DNA from: Oscheius dolichura
Lineage: Eukaryota > Nematoda > Chromadorea > Rhabditida > Rhabditidae
NCBI GenBank assembly: GCA_932521035.1
Contig: OW051494.1
Location: 186,001-250,000 of the forward strand
Length of the DNA stretch: 64,000 nucleotides
Reading direction: 5' to 3'
A program made the translations under genes and the position numbers. A model generated the notes under the pieces. The model saw only the letters and a program-made list of their open reading frames with translations. It was not told the origin of the DNA and did no database searches. Within the stretch, counting starts at the first letter, position 1. Each line of letters opens with the position of its first letter. Shown here piece by piece: positions 1-16,183 of the stretch.

Positions 1-154
1 CCAAGGCATCCTGCTTGTGGGCAGAACATAATAATTGGTCAAATGCGCAGAATCGCGAGGGGTGACTAACGGCAGCTGTTGCCTTCCATCGATCTGCTGC
101 ATTACTAACTGATATGGCTTTACAGCTTCTGGATGTTTACTAGTATCTGTGTTT
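1..154 (-). CDS. Partial exon of an unrecognised protein, cut by the left edge
   Basis: On the minus strand a pyrimidine-containing 3' splice signal ending in CTGTTGCAG is followed by about 51 open codons that run off the left edge of the window. The peptide starts NTDTSKHPEAVKPYQ and includes PRDSAHLTNYYVLP; its composition is ordinary for a soluble protein. I do not recognise the family. The upstream exon was not found: the next kilobase on this strand is AT-rich and holds only a 167-codon frame rich in Phe, Ser and Leu (358-861), which I do not trust as coding. The open frame and the splice signal are seen; that it is a real exon is inference. Confidence 0.4.
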
Positions 155-160
155 CTGCAA

Positions 161-1354
161 CAGTATTATTTCAGCAATTAGGAAAACTACTCTCGAAGCT
201 GGAATGGTAAAAAAGATAGTGAAGTTCAAATTGAGTCTACAAAACATAAGAAAGAAGTAATATTATGAAGTAAATGCAAAAATCTCATGGAATATCAATA
301 AAAAAATACAAAATGCAAGTGATACTGGAGGGAAAGATTCAGATAACGATAAGATGCCTAATTAGCATACTGGCAGTAGGCTGTGGGTGACTGCACAACC
401 TGGCGACGTAGGCAAACAAAACGAAACGGTTGTATATGGGACCGGGGCGTAAAGGTGAAGGGCAATGACCACAAGGCGGAAAGTCGATCCGTTATATGGG
501 CGAAAACGACAGATGTCGTGCGAAAAAGCGGGCAAGGAAGTTGAGAGACATTCGAAAAAACGGAGAAATTTGAGAAATATTTAGAATACTTGATATCAAA
601 TGAGTGTAAGAATGTTTGATAGAAGAATAACGAGAAAGCACTGGGTAAAAACAACATAAAGAGTAGAGATGGATGCGAATAAGCCATTGATCGGGGTGAA
701 AAGCGTAGAGGAATAGACAGCCGTGTACAGAGTGTAAAGAAACGGGGGTGGGGCACGGCCACAAGGCTTTCCAGGTGGGTGTCGCGAATTATGCTCAGAG
801 CTGTGGAGGAAACACATTCAGTTGGTAAAATTTTACATAGAAAATACAAGGATGCAGCCAATTAGGAAGTGGAATATTAGCATTATCTGTTCTAGAGTAA
901 CGTTTTGGCAATTATTCCATTAGAAGGGACTAATTTATAGCTTTTTGTGTAGAAAAGAATGTAGTAACTCAACGGAAACAGAAAGTAAAGGAAAGAAATT
1001 CTAACGGTGAGATTTCAAAGATCCTGGCGATGAGGTACTGTGCCCAAAAATTGGAATACGTAGTGCTTGGTTCATTTCTCACCCGACGAGAATAGAGGGC
1101 TCTCGGTGCTGTTATTCATCATATGTTGTGCAACCTTTGCCTCATCATCACATTTTTTATCATGCTTTTATATTGGTAAGCTTATTAGATCGGCCGTGAA
1201 GCTATTAGACATCGTAAATAAGTTGCCTAGCAACGTTATAAACAACTAAAAGCCCGTTTTTGATGACGCCCCCATTGTCTGTATTTCTTCACTTGTCCTT
1301 TTCTGCCTACTTTCTTCAATCGACATTTTCCAGAATTGACTAGGGTGGAACACA
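161..1354. other. Intergenic or intronic stretch without a supported gene
   Basis: AT-rich sequence between the left-edge exon and the FAM136A gene. Open frames here (minus 358-861, plus 1067-1249) have hydrophobic, low-quality composition and no splice-consistent neighbours. It probably contains the promoter of the four-gene plus-strand cluster, but I see no recognisable core element. Confidence 0.4.
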
Positions 1355-1893
1355 ATGTCCGCCATGGAAGCCACTCAAATAAAGGTAAAACAGGCAGTCG
1401 ACGAAATGATCGACGATATGGATCGCAAGTATCTTCGTGACATGCAGAAACAAATGTTTCTCTGTTCGGCCAAGTGAGCATTGATATTTCAGTTTCCAAT
1501 TTGATCTTCAGATGTTGTGATAACAAGAGTAGTAGTCGAGAGGTTGTAGAAAATTGCGTGGAGAAGTGCAACACTGGTATGAAAAATGCTCAACGAACTT
1601 TAGAAAAAGAACTAGGTGGCTTACAAGTAAGTAGTGCCTGTGGCCCTTTATAAAGAATATCAGGATCAACTTTCACGATGCGCCATGACTTGTTATGATA
1701 AATTGGTACAACAGTTTGGACCGGATACAAATAAATATACAGAAACTCAGGTATATTTTAGTTGGACTTCTGAATTCTTTTTGTTGAGATGGTGCAATTC
1801 AACGATAAACTGGATCAATGTGTGGCGCATTGCGCTGAAGATCATATCAAACTTATCCCGAAAATCAAGGACCGTTTCGCCCGTTCGCTTTGA
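1355..1893 (+). CDS. FAM136A: FAM136A-family mitochondrial protein
   Basis: Small protein of about 130 residues from four exons (1355-1473, 1512-1615, 1656-1750, 1789-1893) with introns of 38-40 bases. Homology is clear: an N-terminal helix (VKQAVDEMIDDMDRKYLRDM), then paired cysteines spaced as in FAM136A (FLCSAKCC, NCVEKC, RCAMTC, QCVAHC), and a C-terminal HIKLIPKIKDRF helix. FAM136A proteins are twin-cysteine proteins of the mitochondrial intermembrane space; their exact job is poorly defined. The exon 2/3 junction is easy to misplace: using the GTAAGT at 1627 breaks the frame, whereas the donor at 1616 with the acceptor at 1655 gives a 40-base intron and the expected family sequence ELEYQDQL. 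It is the first of four same-strand genes, and the next starts 241 bases downstream. Confidence 0.9.
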
Positions 1894-2134
1894 TCCTCAT
1901 CTTATTACTTTGAAAATTATACTTCTAGATTATTGTTATTGTTGTTGAAATCGTTGTTAGGTGCCTATTTGTTTTACATTTTTATAAAACCTTATCTTTT
2001 CTTCCAATTTATATATTTCCCTTGGCGTATATTCGCCATAATTTATTTTGACTTCAATTGCTTTTATATTTTTATGCTCTTTATACTCAGTTTTTAGAGA
2101 ATATTGCGTAAATAATTAATATTGGCATGCAACG

Positions 2135-4316
2135 ATGGTAAAGTTATTATTCGTGGTGCTACTACTCGGTAGCGTACTTGGAATAGAAAAGAAGATTCCG
2201 TCCAACAGCGGGAGAGTCTGTGGATTTGGTGACTTTAATAACGATAGGTACACCGATATCATTGTGCAAAGAGGAAAGAATTTAACCATTCTCCTTTATA
2301 ATGACGATCTTATAAATGTAGTAAGTCGGTATGGTTTAGAATCAATTTTGTTTTCAGCTGGAAGATGGTGTTTTCAATAATGGGACAACTTTCGAAGTTG
2401 GAACGGACACGGTTGAATGTACTGTCGGAGATTTTAACGGAGACGCTAAATTAGATATCCTGGTCGCTCAGAAAGTTAAAGAACAACACTATCAACATAC
2501 TCTTTGGTTAGCTCGCAATGATAATCAATTTGACAAATATGAATTGGACATTTTACATTCCCAAGCAATGGTAAGTTTTGCTTGTATGTTTGGACGTTCG
2601 TACAATAAAATTTATAGGCACTTGATGTTGATGGTGATGGGCAGCACGATGTTCTCGGTTTTTATCCTAACGGATCCCTTTATTGTCGGAAGTTAGATAC
2701 AATAGCCCCAGGAATCCAAGCTTTTACCAATTGCAGTAGTTCTTTCCCGTAAAAGCGTTTAAAACAATTGAAATCTTTTGCTGTTCAGGAAGTTTAACGA
2801 TATTGAATTTACTCCTTATCCTGGAATGCCTCACTTGTACTTAGACCTGATCGGCGATGATTTGTACGCTGAACTAATATTTATGGGCAAAGAAAATGAT
2901 AATTTGAAAATGTATATTTATCGAAGAATGAAAGATAACCTTTGGAGGGAAGCAACAAATGCAGTGATTGTTGAATTAGAAGCCAAGGTAAATACTTCTT
3001 TTTACTTTTTTATTTTCATTTCCACAGTACATCGGTGCCGTTATACCAGGAGATTTCAATGCTGATCGAAAAATTGAGCTTCTTGTACCGGTCTGCCAAG
3101 ATGAAGCCTGCGAACAAGTCAGCCATTTAGCCGTCTGGCAAAGAGACGCTGGTTGGAAAAACATTAGCATCGATCTTGGTGTACGTGTGCGTCTTTTTGT
3201 TGTAATTAATCATATCCAGGGCTTTTCAATAGTTCCCGAGAAGGATTCAAAAGTACTGTTTCGCGTTGGAGATTTTACATTGAACGGTTATCCTGATCTT
3301 ATCGTGACACTGGCTCCAAAGGGTAGCAAAGCTGGAACTAGCGCTCGAATTGTAGAAAATCTTCCCTGTAGTCATTGTGACGCCAACGACACCAGGTATA
3401 TTATAGATGATTTTCATTTTTTTTAGTTATTCCAGGAAATTTGAAGTACGTAAGACAGCTTTTATACAACCGAAAGATGTTGCTCTGGGCGTTGTTCAAA
3501 TGAGTTCCTTTTTTGATTTGAAAGAGGATGGCAGTCTAGATATACTAGTAGAATACGTTTACAACAATGAGGTCAAATTTACGTAAGTCTTTTATGTTTT
3601 TTAAGGTAATACGTTTAGGTTTATCCCAAGCGACGATAAAAGTGATACTACTTTCCTCAAAATACAAATATTCACAGTCTGTCTCAGTAATGATAATAAT
3701 TGTGTGCCCAGCGGGAAACATCCAGGTATTTTTAGGTTTCGTTTTATAGAACTTAAAATCTTGCAGGTACTGGTATCAGTTGGGGCGGTTCTTGCATGTA
3801 CTTCACAATGTCTGATGGCTGGGGAGGTTCTCTGCAATCTGCTTGTTGCCAACAACCGGCACAGACACATCGAAGTTTAATGGCACCATATGTCCTTTTT
3901 GGACTTGGCAGAAGCCCCAATTTTGTTGACGAGGTTTTCCTATTTATCAATTAATTTTTTTGTAACAATTACTTTCAGCTGGTCGTGGGTGTACCTAAAT
4001 ATGAAGATAATTTGAGGTCCTCTTTAAGAATGCATACACAAAAACAAATTGTACCCAACTCTAGGATCGTAATGATGCCGCCATCTCCAGGATATGCGTA
4101 TTGGACCAGCAGACTTTATGTCACCCCGTCAACTCTGATTTTGCAGGTTTTTTTGGTTTTGCTGACTTTGAAACATTAATTCAGAGTCTCATTGTCATAT
4201 CAACTGTCTGTGGAATATTATTGATAGTGGTGACAGGCCTGCATATGAGAGAAAGAAAAGAAGATCGGGTAGAAAGACAGCAGCAATCACATCGGTTCCA
4301 TTTTGACGCCATGTAG
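2135..4316 (+). CDS. ITFG1: ITFG1 / TIP / linkin homologue, FG-GAP repeat membrane protein
   Basis: About eleven short exons encode a type I membrane protein. The start at 2135 gives a good signal peptide (MVKLLFVVLLLGSVLG). FG-GAP-like calcium-binding repeats follow: DFNNDRYTD, DFNGDAKLD, DVDGDGQHD, DFNADRKIE and DFTLNGYPD. The luminal region ends with YVTPSTLILQ, next to a predicted membrane segment (SLIVISTVCGILLIVVTG) and a short basic cytoplasmic tail. The order and length match T-cell immunomodulatory protein (ITFG1; LNKN-1 in C. elegans), an adhesion-related protein known from other animals to bind RUVBL proteins and tubulin. Introns are 38-60 bases. The gene lies 241 bases after FAM136A and 243 bases before GET3 on the same strand. 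I see no clear 3' splice signal right before the ATG. Confidence 0.9.
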
Positions 4317-4559
4317 ACTTGTATACAGTGCCCTTGCAGTCATAATTCAATCACGATTCGGGTATTGCCTTCTCCTCACTTTCCGTTTCCATCCTGTGAT
4401 TTAATTGCTTGTATATTATTTGTCAATGTCACTCTTATTTTTATACAAATTACTATAAATTATTTTATGTGCCTAATTTTATTTGAAGCCATGCTTGTCA
4501 TTTCTTTGGTTCAATATCTATAGCATTTTTAATCTTTATTAAAACAGTTGATAGGCAAA

Positions 4560-5831
<1,272 letters not shown>

Positions 5832-6151
5832 ATTCATTCCCGTTTTATTTTTTGTTGCCTTTTTTAAAACACCTGTTATATGGTTATAAAGTGATATCTC
5901 TTTTTGTTCTGCTTTTATTTGTTTTATGTGAATCTGGAAAGCCAAAACGAGATACTACGTCGCGAAAAACTTTTCCGGCGCAGTAAGGCCGCTCTATTTG
6001 CACGTTGATTTTGGCGGGAAAGTTGTGCGGAAGAAGATTTCATTCGTTCGCAACAAACTGCTTATTTTATTCTCAAACAACGGTGTATAGATTTGTTTCT
6101 CGCTTTTCATTAGATTGTCATTGATGTTATTTCTTTCAGTGCTCAAGTTAA

Positions 6152-9220
<3,069 letters not shown>

Positions 9221-12220
9221 TTGTTTAAATTTTTTATATTCCACGTTGCCAGATCTCATTTTTACTGTCAAATTATATTCCTTTTACTTTTGGATAAATG
9301 TTTGTATTATCTATTCTGCCGTTGAATAGAAGTCGCCAATCTCATTTATGCTTTATGCTGGTCCCACGCGCTTGTAAGTGCGTTGTCGTACAAGACCGGT
9401 CTCCTGATCTCATTGTATTTAGTTGTTTTGACGTCCAGCTGCAGTAGCTGGCTAGTTTACCAAGTTCTTATAATGGCACACTTTTATAGGAAGAAAGAAA
9501 CGCCGTGAAGCCGCGCATATGTCCGAAAGCTAGTGAAATTTTCATTATTTTGCTTTTATGCCGATGACATAGATCGGAGCGGGTTTCTATGCACGGCAAC
9601 CGCAGATATCTTTGTTTCAAAAGCCGGTGAGGCCACGTCTGGACGATCACGTAATCGCTCCGAAAAGCCGTCATCATCGGGGAAGATGTGACCTTGCCAA
9701 TCGCCATTTTTAGCGATTCTAATGACCAGCGCTGTCAATTATTCTTCTAAAAAATTATTTAATAATGAAATCAATAGAAATCACAAAGATCGAAGTTCTA
9801 AAATAAATAAAAAAGACTACCACTTGCAGTGAAACGATCTATTGTTGAAAAAGTTTATACGTCACAGATTTTGACGTTGTCTCGTGTTTGAAACTGGGGC
9901 ATGACGTTTGATTTTATACTATTCGGCAAATTCTTCGGAGAATAAGCAGTATTTCATCCATTGTTCGCTGTATACGAAATCGGGTATCCAGGCACAAGAA
10001 AAGTCATTTAAAACACGTAACTATGGAGCTTGCTTGTGTCTATCACTATGGAGAATCTAGCAAGGATGACAAACATGGAACAGCTATACGAAATAGAGGA
10101 AGAACTTAAAAACGAGAAGAAGCTGAGAAGAGAGAAAAAAATCAACTGCCGAACAAAATGAATAAATTTAGGACGCGCGCTTGGCGGTAATTTGAATTGG
10201 GAAAACGATGAGCAGCCAGAGAGCCAGGAAATTAGAATTTTATTAATTTTCCTTATATTTTTCATGTTTATAGAAGTAAAACATAACTTTTTCGCACTGT
10301 CTGCGGCACTTCTGTCAACAGGGGGCAATCCCCGATGTTTGCCCTTGCCCCTAGCCGATCTCCTGCTTGTTAATGTGGGCGTCTGCTCTCCTCTCCCTTC
10401 CGATTGTTTTGCCTCTTCAAAAACACAGATCTAGTATCTCTAGAGAAACCTGCCCATTATACGGGAGAGAGACAATGGCAACCTTTCACCCTTAACAGGC
10501 GAGCGAGAGGGTTTACAGCCACCTCCCCCCTGAGGCGGCGGCCCCTCTTTTCGTTCCACAGGGACACGTTTCCAGTTTGCATTCCACTTTCCATTGCCGA
10601 ACAGTGTCGTGTTTAATGGGGGAATTGGTGGGGGAGGAGAGAGCCTCTTCTAGTAAAATTCATTGTTTGAGATGGCCGTCTACGTCTAGATCTCCTTTTC
10701 CCGAAAATTTCACACCTTTACCATCTCGGTAGCTAGAATTGTTGGCCGATCCTATATAATAGAATTCCGAGTTGCCGCGATTTTACAGGTGTGGAATCCC
10801 AATCCGCTGCAACCGTAAATTCTCGGCAGCAGCGCGCAATGGGATTAGGCGTTTCCAAATAACTGAGCGTTTAGCTGCCGAGATTGTACGGGTGCGGCGG
10901 CCGGCTTCCTTGATTTGTTCTCCATTGTGTAATCCCCTCTCTCTTTCCTAGTAGACCGCATAAAAAGTTCCCCACTTCTCCGAGAAGTAGACCGTAAAGT
11001 TCAGGGCGACCAGCTAGACATCAGGGTTGGGTTCAGAAACCTCTCTCTCCCGATCTGTTTCTTTGGCTTGAAATTGAAAGCCATCGCTCTCTTTTCCCGA
11101 CTAATTGCCGTCCTCCATGGGGGAAAATCTTCGTAAATCTTCCCCCAAACGGTTGTTTTTTACCGTCGTAACTAGTCCAACTAGAGAGATTTCATTACAT
11201 TTTGACCCCCTAATCACCATTTTCGTCTCTAATGTTGCTGCTTGGCGTCTTCTTTCGTTCTCTCCTTTTAACCGGCGAACCGTCGTGGAATTGGGATCCA
11301 TGTGAGTGGTCAGCAGACGTGGTGACAACGGCCATGATGATAAAATGCCCAACTGAACAACTTGTTCCCTCGCCGTCGTTTACTAAGCAAATAACAGCCG
11401 AGATGGAGGGTCGAGAGCTTTTCGTGGTGAGTTTTTGACCCTCTCTAGAACCTATTTTCTGAGGGAGGAAATACCGTATTCCCCTTTGAATAACCCGTAA
11501 GCGCGCGCTATTCAAACTCCTCTTTTCTGGCCTTCTGTATCCTTATTTTTGGCACTTTTTTTTTCATTTTTTTTCGCTGCATTAGCTGTATATTGCCTGT
11601 AGATTACAATAATACCAAAAAAAATTCAAAAATAATGAAGAGTAATGAAGAAAAGTACATTTTGGTGCGCTGTTCGGCGGCGCGCGTTTACGGAAACTTC
11701 AAATCTGCTCCATTCAAAAGAATACGGTATTTTCTTCCATTTTCTTTCTCTCTTTTTTCTACCAATTAATGCCATGAGAAACCCTCTTTCCCTATTCTAC
11801 GGCTTCATTTGAGCAATCATCCCTCAAAATCCTGGAATAATTGCTGGGATGCCTAGAAATATCACCTTTTCCATTCTGGGTGGCTTCTGGGGGACCCCTG
11901 CTGATCTCCGCCCCTCCCTATAATCATAATAATTCCATGTCCACTTCATGAATTTTCCCTATTATAATTTTGACCTTGTGCCCCCCTTCTGCCCCCAGTG
12001 CCCACCCAGTTTCCCTCCTTTTTCTAATAGTGCCCCCCTCTTCAGAGCACAGTGTGAACTGTGTGTGTCTATTTGTCATCTGATCATGCCCCCACCTCCC
12101 TCTCTGGGCTCCTAGGCCGAAGAATAGCCCCGCCCCACAGAGAGACACATTTCAACACTCATTTTTCGCGGGTTCTTTGCTCGTCCTCTAATTTCTCCAT
12201 AAATTTTATCCATTTTTCAG
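9221..12220. other. 3 kb between MCM6 and the ceramidase; no supported gene
   Basis: The first kilobase is AT-rich and the rest more GC-rich. Weak coding-like pieces: a minus frame near 9556-9738 (AKNGDWQGHIFPDDDGF) and a plus frame of 37 codons near 10050-10160 rich in Glu and Lys. Neither has a partner exon that I can place. One foldback element lies at 10809-10895. Base composition and repeat content change at about 10.2-10.3 kb. Confidence 0.4.
10809..10895. repeat. Foldback element, copy 1
   Basis: Left arm GCAACCGTAAATTCTCGGC and right arm GCCGAGATTGTACGGGTGC are inverted copies around a spacer of about 45 bases. Member of a family found at many places in the window. Confidence 0.8.
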
Positions 12221-15200
12221 ATGAATTGGTTCGAATATGAGAGTGGACACGCGTGGTGTGAGAGCGCCTACAAATATCAAGCACATCCCCTCGTCGCTGA
12301 ATTTGCCAATTCGGTAGGTTGTCGTCTATTTATTGAATTAGAGGAGGGGGAAGTGATCTATTATCCTCTCACTGCCCATCGCCCCCCGATCAGACCGTGG
12401 AAAAGGCAAAACGAAAACTGACCAGGGAAACACGTTTTTGACTCAGATACACGGCTGTCGGCAGCGCGTGCAAGGCGGGCAGACGGTGTCCTTGAACTGA
12501 ACGGAAGAAAGAGGATTTTGTGGTGGTTTTGGAGGGAAAAGGGGAGAGGAGGAGGAAGTGCGCGGGAAGGAGAGAAGAGTGAAAGTTTGTAGGCTACTTT
12601 GAAGATGAGAAAAGGGGACACTCCTCATTTCTCATCCACTGGGAGTCCATTCCAAAAAATGTTGTCTTCAACCTCATTTTGAAGAGTAAAAATATAGTCC
12701 TGTTCCCTAAAATTACTGTAACCGGGTAAAAGGAAGAAAAGCTCAAAAGCGCGCGAGCTGCCGAGGTTTTAACTGGGTGCAGGCGGCGCTCTTCTCTTCC
12801 ATAGATAGAGAACTGCGCGCGCTTTCGTTACGGGACCGGTACCGCCAAACTTGGTTATTTTTTGTACTAACCCTTTATTGAACATGGTATAAAATGTAGA
12901 AGACCCCAAAAACCTTATAATTCCCTGTAAAACCCGGCTACTAGTAGAATTTCGTCCATTTTTATATTCTTCCCTTCATCTGGTCCAGATTTCGATGGCT
13001 AAAAACTACAAATCGCCTGCTTTCCATGTGATTATTGTGCTTTGTTGTGTGTCCGTTCCATTTCTGCGCCACACTCTCCTGATCTTTTTGTAGAAGAGTG
13101 TTAAACAAACAAAAAAGGTTCTGAAAAGGGGACCTATGGTCAATGGAGTCCTGTGATCAAAAGAGAAACAACCTGACTTTTTTTTGTGTATTTCTGATGA
13201 TGAAATTTTATTCTTCTCTGTTTTATCAATGAGGTCATGAGTCAAACTGTCAATGGCGACTTTTGCCACCCAGGCGCTTATCTCTCTACCCGGGAAGATG
13301 ATTCATTTGAAATGATGGCTGGCAGAGTAATAAACAGAGAAGAGGACGCGGTGACCGGGGACAAGGACAATCCCAGAAAAAAAGGGGGACTGATAACAGA
13401 TGGGGGTCAAAGTCAAGAATAAATAGGGACAAGATATTCGGTGGTGGAAAAACGACCAGAACAGGGAGCTAAACTGGGGTATGGCTTACCATCTTCTTTT
13501 GGTTAATTCGCTTCCCAAAAAGTTAGAATTTCTGGAAGATTTTAGTATCCTTAGAAAGAGGGCAAAATTCTCTACAAGACTACTGTAACGCTTTTTTTGA
13601 AAATTGCACTTATTTGGCCTCAAATAACGAGAAGTTCCTCCACCGCGATGACAATTCAAAAAGGGGAAATAACCGCCAACTTTAAAAACTCCATCTCGGG
13701 TGGGAATGATCGGTTTTTGGTAAATATTTTGATATTACCGTATTCTCCAGAAAATTCTCTACAAAACTATTTGGGCAGAATTTTAAACATTTATCGTTTT
13801 TGCCAGAAATAGCCGGCTTTTCCCTGTCGGACTCTTCTAGGGCGCGCAATCCGCCCGCACTCGTAAAATCTCGGCAGCTATTCCAAATTACACTGTAGGA
13901 ACAGTAGATTACCAATACGCTCAGCTGCCGAGACTTTACGGGTGCAGCAAACACCCAGCCCCAGATTAGACGGTTTTTGTAGTGTCAAACGGCGGCCTAC
14001 ATGTGTTTGCCCAAATCATTCTCTCTTTTTCTCGAGAAAGTCTGCCGAGAGAGTCTCTTTTATTTGCTCACATTGGCGGGAAAACGAAGTCCAAGTACTG
14101 TTGTCAAATAAGAAGGGGGAAAATCACTGTCGCAAGAGGTCAAACTCTAAAATAGAAGAAGTGTGATTTCAGGTAACAAATCTGCCAATTATCGTCCTCC
14201 CGCTGTTAAATGCCATGCTACAAAGGAGATACCTTCGAGAGGTTCGAATTCCCGCCACTGGAAATAGAGAAAATCCAATTTTTTAGGTGAATATGGGCCT
14301 TCTCTTCCCGCAACTGCTCCTCACATTCAATGGTCTCGCCTCTACCTATTACCACGCGACACTGAATCTTTTTGGTTAGTTCAATTACCATTATTAGCCG
14401 TGGAAAAACATCCTGGACGGAAAATAGGGACCGGTTGACAAGGAAGAGAACGAAACAACCATTCTTGGCGCCAATTTCGTCTGGGGATATAGCTCAGTGG
14501 TAGAGCGCTCCCTTAGCATGGGAGAGGACTGGGGTTCAATTCCCTATATCTCCAAAGATATTTTTGCTTTTTTGCTTTACAGTATTGTCATGCTAAAAGG
14601 TGTTTTTGACCCGATTTTGATACTTTTTTTTTGCTAAAATTGTTGAAAATCCTCTATTTCACTTATTTTCAAGTCAACTGCGTGATAAGTTCAATTGAAG
14701 CAGTAGATTTCTTCTCTTTTGGACTATTTTCATTCTAATAGATTTTTTCCGCTCTCTAGTTTCTAGAATCGAATCCTAATGTCGTTTTCATACTGTAGGG
14801 GCCGTTAATAAAATACGGAGTCCAAAGAAATGGTTCCCCTCTTTGGTATTATCAAGGGAACCTGCTTTGTTTACACCTTCTTGTCTGGGGATATAGCTCA
14901 GTGGTAGAGCGCTCCCTTAGCATGGGAGAGGACTGGGGTTCAATTCCCTATATCTCCAATAACATTTTTGCTTTTTTTGCTTTACAGTATTGTCATGCTA
15001 AAAGCCATTTTGAATGGTAATTTGCCAATTTTTTTGCTGAAATTGTTTAAAACAGCCTAATTTCATCGTTTTCAGGCCAACTAGTTGATGAACTCTCATT
15101 AGTCTGGATAATTATGGTATTTTTAGTCGTCTACATTCCTGTTATGAAATGGTTTCCTAAACAATTCCACGAGAGGCTGTATGTTTCCCTTTTCTATACT

Positions 15201-15927
15201 TTTTATAACAATTTGGATTCTTTAGATATCTTCTCCGTTGGACTATTTGCATTCTGACGGCCTTCTTTTCGGCGCTCTGCTTCCTGGAACCAAATCTGAA
15301 TGCCGTTGTTTTGATGTTGTTCTCCATTCCGGCTGCATTTGTTGTCCATTATGAGGGTGTCCAGTAGGTTTTTCCCCTTCTTCTTTTCTATCTAATAAAC
15401 AACAAGCAGCCCGTTCTTTTCCCCCTTCCACTCAAGAAGAATAACCCCGTCGTTTCAGCTCCGGAATACCAGATGTCGAGCGCTTCCCCGTCCGTGTTTT
15501 GACCCTTTGGGGAGCTGGTTTCACCTGTTGGTTTGCCGATCGTCTCCTGTGTCCGCTATGGCTGGCCATGGGTACTCCCTACCTCCACGCAGCCTTCCAC
15601 CTGCTCGCAGGACTCGCCGGATATACCATCTTCATTATGTTCTCTATGATTGATATCGAAACAAGGAGGGATAAACACAAGTAAGCCCGATTTCCTAGCA
15701 TCTCTCTGGTTTGAATCCCGCGCGCCCGCACCCATACGATCTCGGCAGCCAGAAGCTTAGTAATGTGCGCGCCTTGGGTAATAGACCGTTCTGCTGCCGA
15801 GACTTTACGGGTGGCTCAAGTAACCTGGATTTTTTTCAGTTTCACAGCGGCTGTTCGCTATTTCCCGGATAAGAAGGGATCGATCTTCAGCTTCCCGTAC
15901 ATTTCTCTCCGCGAGAAGAATATCTAA
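12221..15927 (+). CDS. Alkaline ceramidase (ACER family)
   Basis: Seven exons: 12221-12313, 14173-14241, 14287-14374, 15076-15178, 15226-15363, 15459-15680 and 15840-15927. Alkaline ceramidases are multi-pass ER/Golgi enzymes that cleave ceramide to sphingosine and fatty acid. The N-terminus (WFEYESGHAWCES) matches the family pattern before the first membrane helix. The catalytic signature is present: Ser and His in STYYHATLNLFG, Asp in QLVDEL, and the late HAAFH pair of histidines that completes the zinc site. The ATG directly follows TTTTTCAG, a likely spliced-leader acceptor. Intron 1 is about 1.9 kb and holds a foldback element. Intron 3 holds two tRNA-Ala genes and a decayed copy of this gene's own exon sequence. 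The last intron holds another foldback element. I find no disabling change. Confidence 0.88.
13857..13945. repeat. Foldback element, copy 2, in ceramidase intron 1
   Basis: Inverted arms GCACTCGTAAAATCTCGGC and GCCGAGACTTTACGGGTGC flank a 45-50 base spacer. Same family as the other foldback elements here. Confidence 0.85.
14483..14554 (+). tRNA. tRNA-Ala(AGC), in ceramidase intron 3
   Basis: A 72-base cloverleaf starts GGGGATATAGCTCAGTGG and ends TATCTCCA. The anticodon loop TTAGCAT gives AGC, and the acceptor has a G3:U70 pair, the classic alanine identity element. Box A (TAGCTCAGTGG) and box B (GGTTCAATTCC) are intact. T-rich sequence with TTTTT follows and can end Pol III transcription. 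Same strand as the host gene. Confidence 0.95.
14661..14798 (+). pseudogene. Decayed copy of ceramidase exon sequence in intron 3
   Basis: TTTTCAAGTCAACTG followed by TTCTCTTTTGGACTATTTTC aligns with the start of ceramidase exon 4 (TTTTCAGGCCAACTAG) and then, after a gap of about 130 bases, with exon 5 (TTCTCCGTTGGACTATTTGC). The splice signal and reading frame are lost. It belongs to a repeated unit that also carries tRNA-Ala. Confidence 0.75.
14887..14958 (+). tRNA. tRNA-Ala(AGC), second copy in ceramidase intron 3
   Basis: Identical to the first copy over 72 bases, AGC anticodon, G3:U70 present. It starts 404 bases after the first copy, as part of a tandem repeat unit. The real exon 4 follows 117 bases downstream. 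Confidence 0.95.
15728..15815. repeat. Foldback element, copy 3, in last ceramidase intron
   Basis: Arms GCACCCATACGATCTCGGCAG and CTGCCGAGACTTTACGGGTG as an imperfect inverted repeat; fills most of the intron. Confidence 0.85.
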
Positions 15928-15991
15928 AACAATCACCAGAAGACCTTCATTTCTCTTCCAGCTTTACTCGTCCAGCCCCCTCCGCCCGGTT

Positions 15992-16020
15992 CTCTAGTCT
16001 AGTCTAGTCTAGTCTAGTCT
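15992..16020. repeat. Pentanucleotide microsatellite (TCTAG)n
   Basis: About six uninterrupted copies of the five-base unit between the ceramidase stop codon and the PP1-like gene. Confidence 0.9.
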
Positions 16021-16183
16021 CCCCCCACTGTATTTGTGTTATTGTATACATCCTGGTGCTATGAATCGATGAACTCGTATTTTATATTATTTGACACATG
16101 CATATATTTTGTATAAAGTTGAAGGTATAAATATTTTGGCATGTGATGTTCCTCGCCAATGAAAATTCCCCCTTTTGAAGCGA

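Noticed and set aside
358..861. 167-codon minus-strand frame
   Set aside because: Phe/Ser/Leu-rich, no domain, no start context or splice partners; likely chance in AT-rich DNA.
1616..1655. Non-canonical 28-base intron in FAM136A (GTAAGT...AAA)
   Set aside because: A donor 11 bases earlier gives a 40-base GT-AG intron in frame with the expected family sequence.
12361..12628. Minus frames in ceramidase intron 1
   Set aside because: Purine/pyrimidine-biased intron sequence, no partner exons.
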